Origin: Plasmodium coatneyi
Taxonomy: Eukaryota; Apicomplexa; Aconoidasida; Haemosporida; Plasmodiidae
Assembly (NCBI RefSeq): GCF_001680005.1
Contig: NC_033560.1
Span: 1 to 64,000, forward strand
DNA length: 64,000 bases
Reading direction: 5' to 3'
Under the pieces are notes generated by a model, which was given only the letters and a program-made list of their open reading frames with translations, made no database searches and had not been told where the DNA came from. Both the position numbers and the translations under genes were made by a program. Shown piece after piece: positions 20,301 to 30,596 of this stretch. Numbering within the stretch: position 1 is the stretch's first letter; every line of letters starts with the position of its first letter.

Positions 20301-22261
20301 AAGACATGAGAAGGAAAGAAGGAATAAGAAGGAAGAAAGGGGCCTGAGGAGAAGGAAGGAACGAAGTTGGTCTAAGGAGGGTCTATGGAAGGAAGAGTCT
20401 AAGGAGGATCCATGGGAAGAAGAAAGGAGGGTCTGAGGAGGAAGGAACAAAGCTGGTCTAAGGAGGAGGAAGAAGGGAAGGGGTCTAAGGAAAGTGGAAG
20501 GAAGGCTGTTAGGGTTTTTAGAATGATACTTTAGGGGTCTTATAATGAAGCGTTAGGGGTAACAGAATGATGGTGTTAGGGGTGGAAGGTTACTAACGGT
20601 GGAAGATTGTTAGGTGTGGAAGGGTCTAAGGATGGAAGGAGTGTATTCTAAGGAAAGACAGCGAAGGAAAGTTGTTACGGGAAGGATAGAAGGAAAGAAG
20701 GAATGAAAAGAAAATAAAAAGAAAAAGGAAAGCAAAAAGGAAAAGAAAGAAAGAAGGAAAGCAGGAATGAAAAGAAATAAAGAAAGAAAAGAAAGAAAAG
20801 ATTACACTAGAAGCATCTGTCCTTATTTTTTTCTCTGGATTCAGAGGAGGACGGTGAAGAAGACGAAGAAGAAGAGGAACTAGAAGAGGAACTAGAAGAG
20901 GAACAAGATGAAGTGAAGGAAGTGGAGAAGGATAAGGAAGAAAAGGAAGAACCAGGTAAGGGAAAAAAGAATTCGAACAGTTGCTCAACAATTGTGCAAC
21001 CTTAACAACCTTCCTTCCACCTACCACCCCTCGTGTGAGAACACATCATATTTTATTTCAACAATAGGTCCTGAGACCACATTAAAAAAAAAAAAAAAAT
21101 CTTCTTCTTCCCCACTCCTTCCTTCCATACACCTTCTACATACTCCTTCCCTAATCCTTCCACACTCCTTCCATACTCCTTCTACTTACTCATCACAGTT
21201 ACAGCAGAAGAAGATAACCCCTCAGATGAAGAAGCAGCTGCTGCTCCTGCTGCAGATAGTCCTCAAGAACCTGCTCCTGCTCAGGTTCCTGCCCGACTTA
21301 CTGGCAAGAAAGGAATCGATCCCTTCCTTCCTTACTTCCCTCTTGCTCCTGCCATGCTTGGTATTTCTATTATGAGTTATCTCATTTGGAAGGTAACAGA
21401 AAAAAAAAGGGAAGAAGGAAAAAAAAGGATGTAAAAAAAAAAGAAAAAAAAAACAAAAAATTAATATTAGAAGAAAAAAAAATAAAACAAAATAAAGAAA
21501 AGTAGAAAAAAAAAATCGATACAAAAAAAAAAAAAGTGTATTAAAAAAAAAAAAAAAAAAAGAAGGAAAGAGTAAGTGGCTGTAAAGTTTCGCATATTAG
21601 GGTGTGTATGTGTACGATTTCGCATTTTAGGGGTGTGTATGTGTACGATTTCGCATTTTAGGGGTGTGTATGTGTACGATTTCGCATTTTAGGGTGTGTA
21701 CAGGATTTCGCAATTTAGGATGTGTATGAGTAGGATTTCACTTTTTAGGGTTTGACGTAGTAATTACTGTTGCATGAACAAAACTTTTCACATCCCTATT
21801 AAAGAAATATTTTCTCCATTGTTTTTTTTTTTTCTTTTGCTCAGTACTTTGGAATGCTTCGTAAGACAAGAAAAAGTTACAGAAGAACTCCTAAAGCACT
21901 TGGTCCAACCTTAGAACAGCAGATTGTTGACCATGTGGACCCGGTTGATCCACATGAATATTACATTGTAAAGGAACGCAAACCTCGTTCTACGCCTAAA
22001 ACAAGGAGGAAAAGGGAATGTCCCGGCCGTTGTCGTGGTGTTGGTCGTCGTCGTATGATTATTGATATTCATTTAGAAGTCTTAAACGAATGTCAAAAAA
22101 GCGATCTGCATTCGACGAAAGAAAACTTTTTTGAAATTTTGGTTCAAGAATTTATGGGAAGCGATTTCATAAAAGAAGAAAATGTTCTTAATGAATGTGT
22201 TCCTAAGGAACAGGTTCCAGGTTCAGATTCCGGGTTTAGGGAGGAAAGACTTTCTTCCTAA
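17392..22261 (+). CDS. SICAvar-1, short five-exon SICA antigen
   Basis: Exons: 17392-17466 (25 codons, MPKLLGDLLVKWVKERKIEG...), 17710-18556 (one cysteine-containing domain, Cys near the ends of LCGM, LCKM, LRCLIG, PHCAS, RICKE, TDCPD), 20845-20955 (acidic Glu-rich linker), 21199-21392 (Ala/Pro-rich, membrane segment PLAPAMLGISIMSYLIW) and 21845-22261 (cytoplasmic exon: EYYIVKERKPRSTP, RRRMIIDIHLEVL, FFEILVQEFMGSDF). Donor/acceptor phases 0,1,1,0 close to give 547 residues. Family role: variant antigen on the infected red-cell surface. It has only one extracellular cysteine-rich exon, whereas most SICAvars have many, so it resembles the minor short class. Intron 2 (2.3 kb) is filled with polypurine, telomere-like and GGACAAGGGG repeats. 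Confidence 0.9.
17580..17669. repeat. 18-bp tandem repeat in SICAvar-1 intron 1
   Basis: Five exact copies of ACACACATTGTTGGGAAT. They lie inside intron 1, between exon 1 and the CTGCAG acceptor at 17709. The open frames running through it are artefacts of the 18-bp period. Confidence 0.95.
18600..20840. repeat. Composite repeats in SICAvar-1 intron 2
   Basis: Consecutive blocks: TCTAAGGAGGAAGGAA polypurine units (18640-18960 and again 20330-20480); GGTTAAGGTTAAGGTGGGT units (19000-19240); telomere-like GGGTTTAGG/GGGTTCAGG words (19280-19735); about 20-bp GGACAAGGGGAAGG units (19810-20030); then polypurine GAAGGAAAG (20060-20800). No coding exon is visible. Confidence 0.8.
21595..21745. repeat. 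TTTCGCATTTTAGGG repeat in SICAvar-1 last intron
   Basis: Five to six units of about 30 bp, GTGTGTATGTGTACGATTTC then GCATTTTAGGG. It lies between the membrane exon and the cytoplasmic exon. SICAvar-2 has the same repeat in the same intron (47405-47600). Confidence 0.9.
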
Positions 22262-22983
22262 GGAAAGTTCTCCTGGGGAAGGTGTTTCTAAAGAAGAGGT
22301 TCCAAGTTCAGATTTCAGGATTTAGGGAAGAAGACTTCGTTCATCCGGAAAATGTTCCTATGGAACAGGTTCAGGGTTCATATTTCGGGTTCAGGGTTCA
22401 TATTTCGGGTTCAGGGTTCATATTTCGGGTTCAGGGTGTAGTAATTACTTTTCTTCTTTTCTTTTTTTTGTTTTGTATTGTGTGAATGTACTAACGTTCA
22501 TGTGTGATCAATATGATCCGCGATAAAAAAAATTTCCCACTTTATTTTGATTTGTTTGGTAAAGATTTCTTCTTTTATTGAAGAATTAAAAAAAATGCCT
22601 ATTCATTCTGTTATAAAATGTTTTAACTTCATAAGTTTTTTTTTAATTTTTTTTTTCGTGCATAAATATTTTTCCGAAAATGTCAGGACTTTTTTCCGCA
22701 TGCGCGTTGGGCGTATTGTTTCCTTATGTGCTTATTCGAACACAGAAATGGAAGGAAAGAAAGAAAGAAAAAAAAGAAGGAAAGGAAGGAAGAAAATGAG
22801 GAAGTAAGGAAAAAACGAGGAAAGAAGGAATAAGAAAAAACGAAGGAAAGGGAAAAAAGAAGAATAAAAGAAGAATGGTCATTTTGCTTCTTTCCTTACA
22901 CTGTATATAAATTGTGTGCATTAATTTATGCATCCTCCAGGAAGGAAACATTACATTCGAAATGTGTTACATCACATGCGACA
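22262..22983. other. Tail-to-tail intergenic region SICAvar-1 / KIR-6
   Basis: 22262-22440 contains decayed copies of the terminal coding repeat (GTTCCnAnGGAACAGGTTC, AGATTCCGGGTTTAGGG) and three copies of TCAGGGTTCATATTTCGGG. 22450-22760 matches the SICAvar-2 3' flank (48330-48650). 22880-22930 resembles DNA downstream of several KIRs. No gene seen. Confidence 0.65.
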
Positions 22984-24559
22984 CTACATGTTCTGATAAC
23001 CTACCATTCCGTGACGCCCCGCATTATTGTTTCTTCCTTTGGGTTGTCCTATGTAGGCGACAGGACGAACGGTAGAATCGTCTATTATGGAACCTGTTTC
23101 TGAACTTGTTGTGAAATCCACTGTTGAAGCTTCCGTTAATGTGTCAAAGTCAGGCCCTGCTGATCTTCTTCTCCTGTTGGTTCTTTCGCTCCTTCCATTT
23201 CCAGAAGAGTGCTTCCCAAACCAAGAAGACCATGGTTTATACTGAAGGAAGGAAGGGTTCATAATGAAAGGGGTTAAGACAGGGTCTAAGGAGGAAGGAA
23301 AGGGATGGTCTAAAAAAAGGAAGGAGGGTTGAAGGAGGAAGGAAGGAAAGGTGCTCTATGGAGGAGGAACGGAAATGGAGGGGTCTAAGGAAGGGGGAAA
23401 ATACTATTATTTATATTTCGGAACTGTAATTATGATTTTACCTTGTATAAAAGGAGAAGAATCGCTGGTAATTCTATTGCTGCTATGGTACCAAAAGCAG
23501 AAGAAAGAGAAGAAGCTTTATTTGCTTGATCGGTGGCGTTGCTTAATTGGGATGATATGGATTGTGCTTTTCGTTCTGCGAGCTGTTCTCTCTGCGCTAT
23601 ATTTTCTTGTGCATTTTTTAAGTCTGTTAGTTCCTTATCAATGGCGTCCTTATGTTCATTCCAAAATTGCGTACAGTAAGAATCGCTAATGGGGGTTGTA
23701 CAATTTCTCTTCACAGCTTCATATGCTGCACGGGCTCCGTCCAAGTACTTTTTACACTTATCAACGTCCACGGACTTAATATTCCATAAGAGTGTTCGTA
23801 AAGCAGTGTAATCGTACAGGAATTCGAATAGTGTTTTCCTATTAGTGAAAGGTTCCTTTTCAAGATTATGAGTGCAAATGAGATTACATCCATGTTTCGC
23901 ATATTCTTGTTTTATATATGTACAAATAGCATTTAGGTTGCTCTTGATTTGGGCTTCTATAGGGTGCTTATATAATTTGTGCCCTATCCAAAAGTATAGA
24001 AACCAACAGCGTTTATTATTGAACGGATCCTTATTTTCCTTATACATGTCGTCCACATAACACACTCCCTTTATAATTCCATTAAGGTAGTCCTTAATAA
24101 TAGGAAATTCTCCACCGCGAAATGTATTCAGAACGATATTTACCTTTTGCCCTATTTTATCTACACTGCCACTGGTGCTTCCACTTCCACATTCTTCTGT
24201 GGTTCCTTTTTCGAATTCATTATAGAAATTAATCCATGAAGGTAATTCGCTTAAATGCTGATCCTGCGAAAATGTATAATTGGCAGGCAGAAGTGGAACG
24301 AGGAAGGGGAGTGGAATGTATGAATATGGATATATATGTATACATATATACATATATATATATATATAACTATATGTACATATAAGTACATATATGTAAG
24401 TACATTCCATGTGTATTCCCTCTCTATCACACACACACATTCCTTCCTCTCACATATTTTACCCCTAATACATGCTTCCTTTATATATTCCCCATCAATA
24501 TTTTCCCCCTCTGGGCAATATTACCCCTTCCTTCAATATTTTTTCCTTACCGATGACAT
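22984..24559 (-). CDS. KIR-6, divergent PIR/KIR antigen
   Basis: Exons: 24551-24559 (MSS, donor GTAAGG), 23442-24263 (274 codons, acceptor TCGCAG) and 22984-23241. About 362 residues. Exon 2 begins DQHLSELPSWINFYNEFEKG. It keeps CWFLYFWIGHKLY and then departs from the others: an alpha-helical Gln/Ala/Lys stretch (NIAQREQLAERKAQSISSQL) replaces the Pro/Thr-rich stalk. The membrane segment is SSAFGTIAAIELPAILLLLY. Exon 3 starts YKPWSSWFGKHSSGNG and ends MVGYQNM (YxxM). KIR-14 has the same helical stalk. Intron 2 carries SICAvar-type TCTAAGGAGGAAGGAA repeats. The longer open frame upstream of the acceptor is AT-repeat intron. Confidence 0.85.
23270..23400. repeat. SICAvar-type polypurine repeat in KIR-6 intron 2
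   Basis: Units GGTCTAAGGAGGAAGGAAAG and GGAGGAAGGAAGG, matching those in SICAvar-1 intron 2. Here they sit inside a KIR intron, immediately downstream (in chromosome order) of SICAvar-1. Confidence 0.75.
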
Positions 24560-26249
24560 CGCTTATGTACACAGATGTGTACTTTTCTTCTTCTGTTGTG
24601 TATAGTAAGATGAATTTATATATTCAAATTTTTATTCTTCCTTCCTTTTGTGGTATATATACACATTCCTTTTTGGTATATATATTCTACTTTAAGAAGA
24701 GTTGTTTACATATATTTATACATTCATTATAAGAGGATAAAGGAGTGTATGTGCAAAAAAAATTTTGCCTGCCTGTTTATTTGTTCTATCATATGATTGT
24801 ACGTGTATGAAAATTTTTATTCTTTCTACCCTTAAGAATATATGTGTTGTTTTAATGTTTTAATCAACGATATTATATTGCATATATATATGTATCGAAA
24901 ATTCATTATGATTATGTGCACATGCATATAATTAAAGTGGAAGGTTGGGTGGGATGGTGCAAAATTTTTTTTTTTTTTTTTCACCCTCCTTTCTTTTGTG
25001 AGCAGAAAATATTTGTGTATGTACTTCTTTTAAAATTAATGTGTGCTTTCTATTGTTATTATTTCTTAAAAGGAAAGGAGAGGTGGTGTTTGTTATTAAG
25101 AATTTTTTAGTTTATGTATTATATAGTTCGTATGCATGCAGGTGCATAAGGAGCACTACTCTCTTCTTCCGTACATGTGTACACTTATTAGTGCATATTT
25201 TATGAATACTTATAGGAGAGGTTCAATTATATAGGAGCAAAATGAATTAACTATACCTACCTACATATGCACATATGCATATATATAATTCCACACGGAG
25301 AATGTGTGCGTAGATATACGAAAAAAAATATTCATTTATTCATATATATATATGTGTGGGAGCAGGGGAAAATGTATATATATATACATATATATATACA
25401 TATATATATACATATATGCGTATATAATATATATATATACATACATGTATTTAGTCGTTGCACATATGCATACATTCCTTACATAACTTTAATTTATATA
25501 AGTAATTATAATTCCGTGTAGTATTACATATAATCATATAGAGAATATATATTGAGGGGCTTCTGGTAAGGTAAATAATGGAATATACTGATCATCACCC
25601 CGACCTTCCTCCGACCCTTTTGAATGCTTAGGACAGGATATAAAATTTTTTTTTTTTTACTTTCCGTTATATACATTCATGCCAATAAGTGCTCATTCGT
25701 GCAATGTTTTCTTTAATATGTTAACATTCTACGTACTCAGTTGGGGTACATGTATACACACACATACATATACATATATATATACACATACACATATACA
25801 TGTATATATATGTCCACATATATATATTTACATATATACACATATACATATATCCATATACACAATATACACATATACAATAAATATACATATATATATA
25901 TGTATACATATATATATGTATGCAGAACACAGAAGAACTTATGTCCTTCCATCTCCTTTTTAAAAGTATGTTTTCTTCTTACTTATAAAATTAGTACAAA
26001 ATATATATTTTACATTAAAAGGTATAAATAAATCGGTGATGCGTTAATAAATAAATAGCATCATCATCCTTCCTCACTAAAATAAAACGACCGAGGGTAG
26101 GATTCCCACTATATGTGGACAAATCCTTCTCATAAGTGTAATATGAAACATGATAACAAAGCAATCTAATGTGTACATTGAACCATACTATAACATCAAA
26201 ATTTTTCCCGTATTAGGATAGAACCTTGCTCCTATTTTGCCACTCTAAT
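24560..26249. other. Intergenic: KIR-6 upstream and 2TM-B downstream
   Basis: No gene supported. AT-rich with TATATACATA microsatellites at 25370-25450 and 25750-25920; open frames there are artefacts of the repeat. Contains the KIR-6 candidate promoter element at 24915-24936. Confidence 0.6.
24915..24936 (-). promoter_or_regulatory. Candidate KIR upstream element (KIR-6)
   Basis: TGTGCACATGC followed by ATATAATTAAA on the plus strand, about 360 bp upstream of KIR-6 exon 1. Confidence 0.35.
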
Positions 26250-27357
26250 TCACCTAAGTCTGCGTTGTCGTAAGAAATCCATGTATTTCGAAATTCTCTT
26301 CGATATAATTTTTCTCTCTTTTGAGCAATAAAATGCTAGTATCGCAAGGAAATAGACAAATGCTAGTACTTGTCCAGCGGAAAGTATTAAAATATCAACC
26401 TCGGCCGTGAGCCAAGAAGTCATAGATTCTGCATCACGGAGCAGAGAAAAGAGGGCCAAAGCTAATGCATAAAATATGGAAATACTGATTGCAAAGAATA
26501 ACCAAGCTCTATTTTCAATCTTAGACCATGGTAATTTGTTAAAGAACATTTTGCACTTTTCCTTTATTCCTTTTTTACATTGCGCTTTAATTTGATCTGT
26601 GTGACCTGATTTTGTTAATTCATCTTCAGAGTTTGACTCTTCATGGAGTGGTGATTCCTCTTCAAGGAGTAATTCTTCGGGTGGTGAATACTCTTCGGGT
26701 GGTGCATATTCTTCGGGTGGTACATATTCTTCGGGTGGTGAATATTCTTCGGGTGGTGAATATTCTTTAAGAAGGGATTCTTTAGAATTGGATTTTTTGT
26801 ATCGGTGGCCACTAAATGGGTTCTTTTCTTTTGGTGGTCGTTCATTTGTGTTGTTCTTGGGGCAGGAATTTGTACTTTTTTCATAGGGATATTTATTATG
26901 CTGGTGCAGTTTTGTTTCTACCCTACATCCACTTGTAGATGATGACCCTACGGACGATCCTCCAACCGTGGTTATGGTGCTTGGATCGGGCAAATCATAT
27001 AAATCATAGAGGCCCCCACATCGTGGCCCTTTACTCCATGATGATGGTGTGGTACTTCCCCATTTTGCGCTCCATGTTGATGACGTGGTTTTGCCGCATG
27101 ATGGGATTCCGTGCACCATGACCTAAAAAAAAAAGGTTGTTAGGTGGTAGGTAGAAGTAAGGTTGTTTGGGGTGAAATTTTTTTTTTTAATTTTTCTTTT
27201 TTCAATTTTTAGTGAAAACAGCGTAAAAATTTTATTATAATAAATATGTGCAAATTTTTAGAAGATGTAGCAGTTGTTCTTATCTTACGTAGCCGTTGGA
27301 ATGTTGGCAAAAGTAAAATACAAAGATGAGTATTGAAAGTTTTGTGAGAGGTGCCAT
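26250..27357 (-). CDS. 2TM-B: signal-peptide, two-transmembrane subtelomeric protein
   Basis: Exon 1 (27289-27357) encodes a 23-residue signal peptide (MAPLTKLSILIFVFYFC...), the same length as in 2TM-A, with donor GTAAGATAA. Exon 2 (26250-27122) follows acceptor TTTTAG, total 313 residues. After a Ser/Thr/Trp-rich start there is an acidic repeat of about six PPEEYS-type hexads (26670-26765), then CKKGIKEKCKMFF as in 2TM-A. Two membrane segments follow, WLFFAISISIFYALALALF and ILSAGQVLAFVYFLAILAFY, then a basic tail (CSKERKIISKRISKY). Longer than 2TM-A mainly through the repeat. An exported or vacuolar membrane role is inferred from topology; no canonical PEXEL was found. Confidence 0.78.
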
Positions 27358-28401
27358 TTTGCTTGCTTTTTTTTGTTTGCTTCTTTTTTTCTTTTTTTTT
27401 TATGTATATTATTACGCTATATTATTACTTCTTTTTTTCTTTATTTTTAGTAAACATTAAATAGAATCATTCCTTCGCATGTGTAATTAGGGTGCTCGAT
27501 TTACTTCTCTTCTTTTCTAATTTTAGATGTGTGTAAATTGTAACTTTAATAAACTTTTTTATTTCTAAATATTGAAATTAAATTAATAACATACATATAT
27601 GTAGAAGATGTTATGTAATATAATTTAAAATAATGAGAAAAATAGTTCATTTTAATTACGCATAATTATATTGCAAAAAAAATTAATTAATCTAGGTCAG
27701 CATTCTACAAGGAGAGTGACCCACGCTCTCCACACTATTCTACCCTTCCTTAGCTGTGTAATAAGGTGGAGCTAATTGTGCTCAAAATTCGTAGATCAGA
27801 ATTCTATGTATATATGCGCCCAGAATTTTTTTATTTTTCCTTTATTTTAGATATAAAGTGTGAATAGAAACTGCTTAAAGAAGTAGATCAGATTTTTTTT
27901 TGCATGTGTTCGGCCAGGAGGATGCAATGGTGGAATGTTTTTATTTTTTCCTTCCTTCCCTTTAAAAAAATATAAAGAGCACATGGTAGAACTATTTCCT
28001 TTTTTTTCCTTTTTTTGTCCAACAACTATTTTGTTAAAGCATATATATATATATATGCCTATATATACTTACGTATATATATATGTATATACCTATATGT
28101 ATATATATATGTAGGTACATATATGTATATGCATTTTATGTGAGTACTTCCAACCCATTCATGAGGGAACTAATGAATGCCACTTCCATGTATGGAATTT
28201 GTGTACACAATTTATGTGAACGAACAAAATTTATGTATAACTGATAGCAACATATTTGTTCCTTCTTTTTTTTTTTATTTTTTTTATATATATATGTGTG
28301 TGGAATATTATAACCTGACTGTAGTTATGGAGAAGGGGAGCGGGAAGGGAGACATTATATATGTTGATAACTGCAAATTTTTCATAAGGGAAGGAACAAT
28401 T
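27358..28401. other. Intergenic: 2TM-B upstream and KIR-7 downstream
   Basis: No gene seen. Contains conserved block copy B (27664-27731), the second conserved patch near 27835-27910, poly-T tracts and a TATATG microsatellite at 28035-28135. Parallels 3341-4208. Confidence 0.6.
27664..27731 (-). promoter_or_regulatory. Conserved 2TM upstream block with hairpin, copy B
   Basis: Near-identical to 3653-3720. The hairpin at 27711-27731 is GGAGAGTG / ACCCA / CGCTCTCC: relative to copy A, one base of the right arm is G instead of A. This leaves a G-U pair in RNA on the plus strand. Confidence 0.6.
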
Positions 28402-29596
28402 TTACATACTATGATAACTTATATTATTTCTATTGTGCCTTTGTCCCCCTTGCCTCTGTTGTTGTTGTGCACTTCTCGTTCTTTTAGATGCTGTAGTAGT
28501 GTATGGAACAGAAGAATATACTGTTGTAGAATCAAACGTGGAATCGTCATTTGTTGTCGAACTAGTTTCCGATGAGTCGAATGTGGATGTGTCCGCTGTT
28601 GTAGAATCTTCCATTAAGATGTCTAAGTTCCGTTCTAATGACCTTTTTCTTGTGCTTCTTCCACTTCCAGAATGATTATGTTTATTAAAGAAGGAGTGGA
28701 AGAGGTGCGATTTGTACTTGTAAAAAAAGTATGCCAATGCAGGTATTCCTATTGTAGCAAGTCCACCAGCAGCAGACACAGAGGGGATGTTCACCCCAGA
28801 GGGGGAAGAGGTTTTCCCTTCTAGGGTTTGAACTGGAAAAGTTTTTGTTTCAGTTACTGCTGCTGCTACAGTTCCTGGTTCAGTTTGTAGTTCGGATGAT
28901 GATGGACAGTGTTGGTCCAGTAACTCCTGAGGGTTAAGCTTATTCTTGTCGCCTCCCGCCCTCGCTATAAAATCTCCACAAACTGAACCTTTCAAAGTGT
29001 TTGTTTCACTCCCCCATACATTCTTCTCTTCGCACAATTTAGTGTAAGCTGTAGCAGCATTGTCTAGGTACGGTTTATATGCTAGACAGTAGGTATTATC
29101 ATTATTCTTCTTAGTCAAGTTATTACTTATTGTTGTGTAGTCTAGCGAATAGTCAGATAATGTTCTTGCATTGGGGAAGAGGTCTTTACTAATTTCATAC
29201 TTCTCGTTTATAATGGAACACCCCTTTCCTTTTTCCCCATTAATAGTGATTTTCCCTAATTCACCGTAAATGTTATTTATAACGTTTTGAAATGAATCAG
29301 AATCATTTATATTTTGCTCATTTTGCCATATTTTACTTCCTAACCAATAATAAAAGAAGGTACAGTTCGTACCATAAGACCCGCCATGTGAGGTTGCATA
29401 ACAGTAGGCTTTTAATATTTTATCCACTTCGTTTTGAAGATGAGGGTGGCCATCAAGGGCGCTTTGCAATGTAGTCACTGTATTTCCCACTTCAATATTA
29501 TGGACGCTACAATCATTTAAGCCATCCTTAAATGTTCCATAAGCTTGCCTTGAGGGTAGATTATCCACGTACATGCCCTGTAAGTGGGAATATATG

Positions 29597-29641
<45 letters not shown>

Positions 29642-29687
29642 GTATTACATATATTTTCAATGAAGGAAGGTATACCTCTCCTGTCAT
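28402..29687 (-). CDS. KIR-7, PIR/KIR antigen lacking intron 2
   Basis: Exon 1 is 29676-29687 (MTGE, donor GTATAC). The rest is one open frame, 28402-29577, about 395 residues in total. It begins GMYVDNLPSRQAYGTFKDG. It keeps CTFFYYWLGSKIW, a Thr/Pro stalk nearly identical to that of KIR-2 (SSPSGVNIPSVSAAG) and the membrane segment GGLATIGIPALAYFFYK. It then passes without a stop or splice signal into the cytoplasmic tail (YKSHLFHSFFNKHNHSG...), which ends NISYHSM (YxxM). All other complete KIRs have an intron of 100-300 bp exactly after the FLYK lysine; here it is cleanly absent. Sister of KIR-2, which keeps it. Confidence 0.9.
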
Positions 29688-30596
29688 GGTTGTTATTGTT
29701 GTTATATGTGTATGTTTATGTGTATAATGGGCTTATTTTGGTAATTCATTTCTATTCATTCGTGTGGAATATATATGTGAACACTTCCTTTGTTGCATAA
29801 TGATTATGAAAGAATAAATATGAAACTTCTATTTCTTCCTACTAATACACGCCGCGCAACTTTCTAAGCAGTGGGATTGGGCATTAAGTGTACACATATG
29901 TATGTATCTCGACATCATTACATATGTATGTGTCAAATTTATTATATATGTGCACATATAATTAAAATGGAAGTACGAACGGACGTGCTGGAATAACAAA
30001 ATAAAGGAGAAAGGGAAGGAGAAGGAGAAGGAAATGAAACTGCCTTTTTTGTACATTCCTTTATTCATGTTATTTCTTATTGTATGTTGTGCGTGATTAT
30101 CACTATCAAAATATTTTGTTATTTATGTGTTCCTCCTACTATGTTTATACATACGAGCATACCTTCCACCCCCTTTTTTTTTTTTAATAGAAAATTTTAT
30201 CATGTCATATTTGTTCATGCTTCATTATTATTTTAAAAGGAGTATTATTAAAAAGTTATTAATAATTACTGTACAGCTTACATACACAGAGCACTCCTCC
30301 CTTCCCTTCCATTTTCGATTTTTATATTTCTCTTCTTTTTTAACTTTTTTATTTTTACATTTTTCTCTTTATTTTATATAAAATATAATTATAATGTGTG
30401 TTCCACAGACCATATAATGAATGCACATATGTATAAAATTCTTTCCTTCCCTGTGCATTGCACATTTTCACAAGTTCATTATTAAGGGGGGGGGTAATGT
30501 ATTTATAACATTGCAGATCATGGCAGTTGGTGGTGAGAGTAGTGTCGGGTAGGGGGACATTACACATTACATACACTAATTAAAATTACGAATATT
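29688..30596. other. Intergenic: KIR-7 upstream and KIR-8 downstream
   Basis: No gene seen. 29750-29850 matches the KIR-2 upstream DNA at 5590-5700. Contains the candidate promoter element 29948-29966 and T-rich tracts. Confidence 0.6.
29948..29966 (-). promoter_or_regulatory. Candidate KIR upstream element (KIR-7)
   Basis: ATGTGCACATATAATTAAA on the plus strand, about 260 bp upstream of KIR-7 exon 1. Confidence 0.35.

Noticed and set aside
21061..21198. An extra SICAvar-1 exon after the acceptor-like AATAG near 21068
   Set aside because: It runs into poly-A with no phase-compatible donor; the exon at 21199 joins directly in phase.
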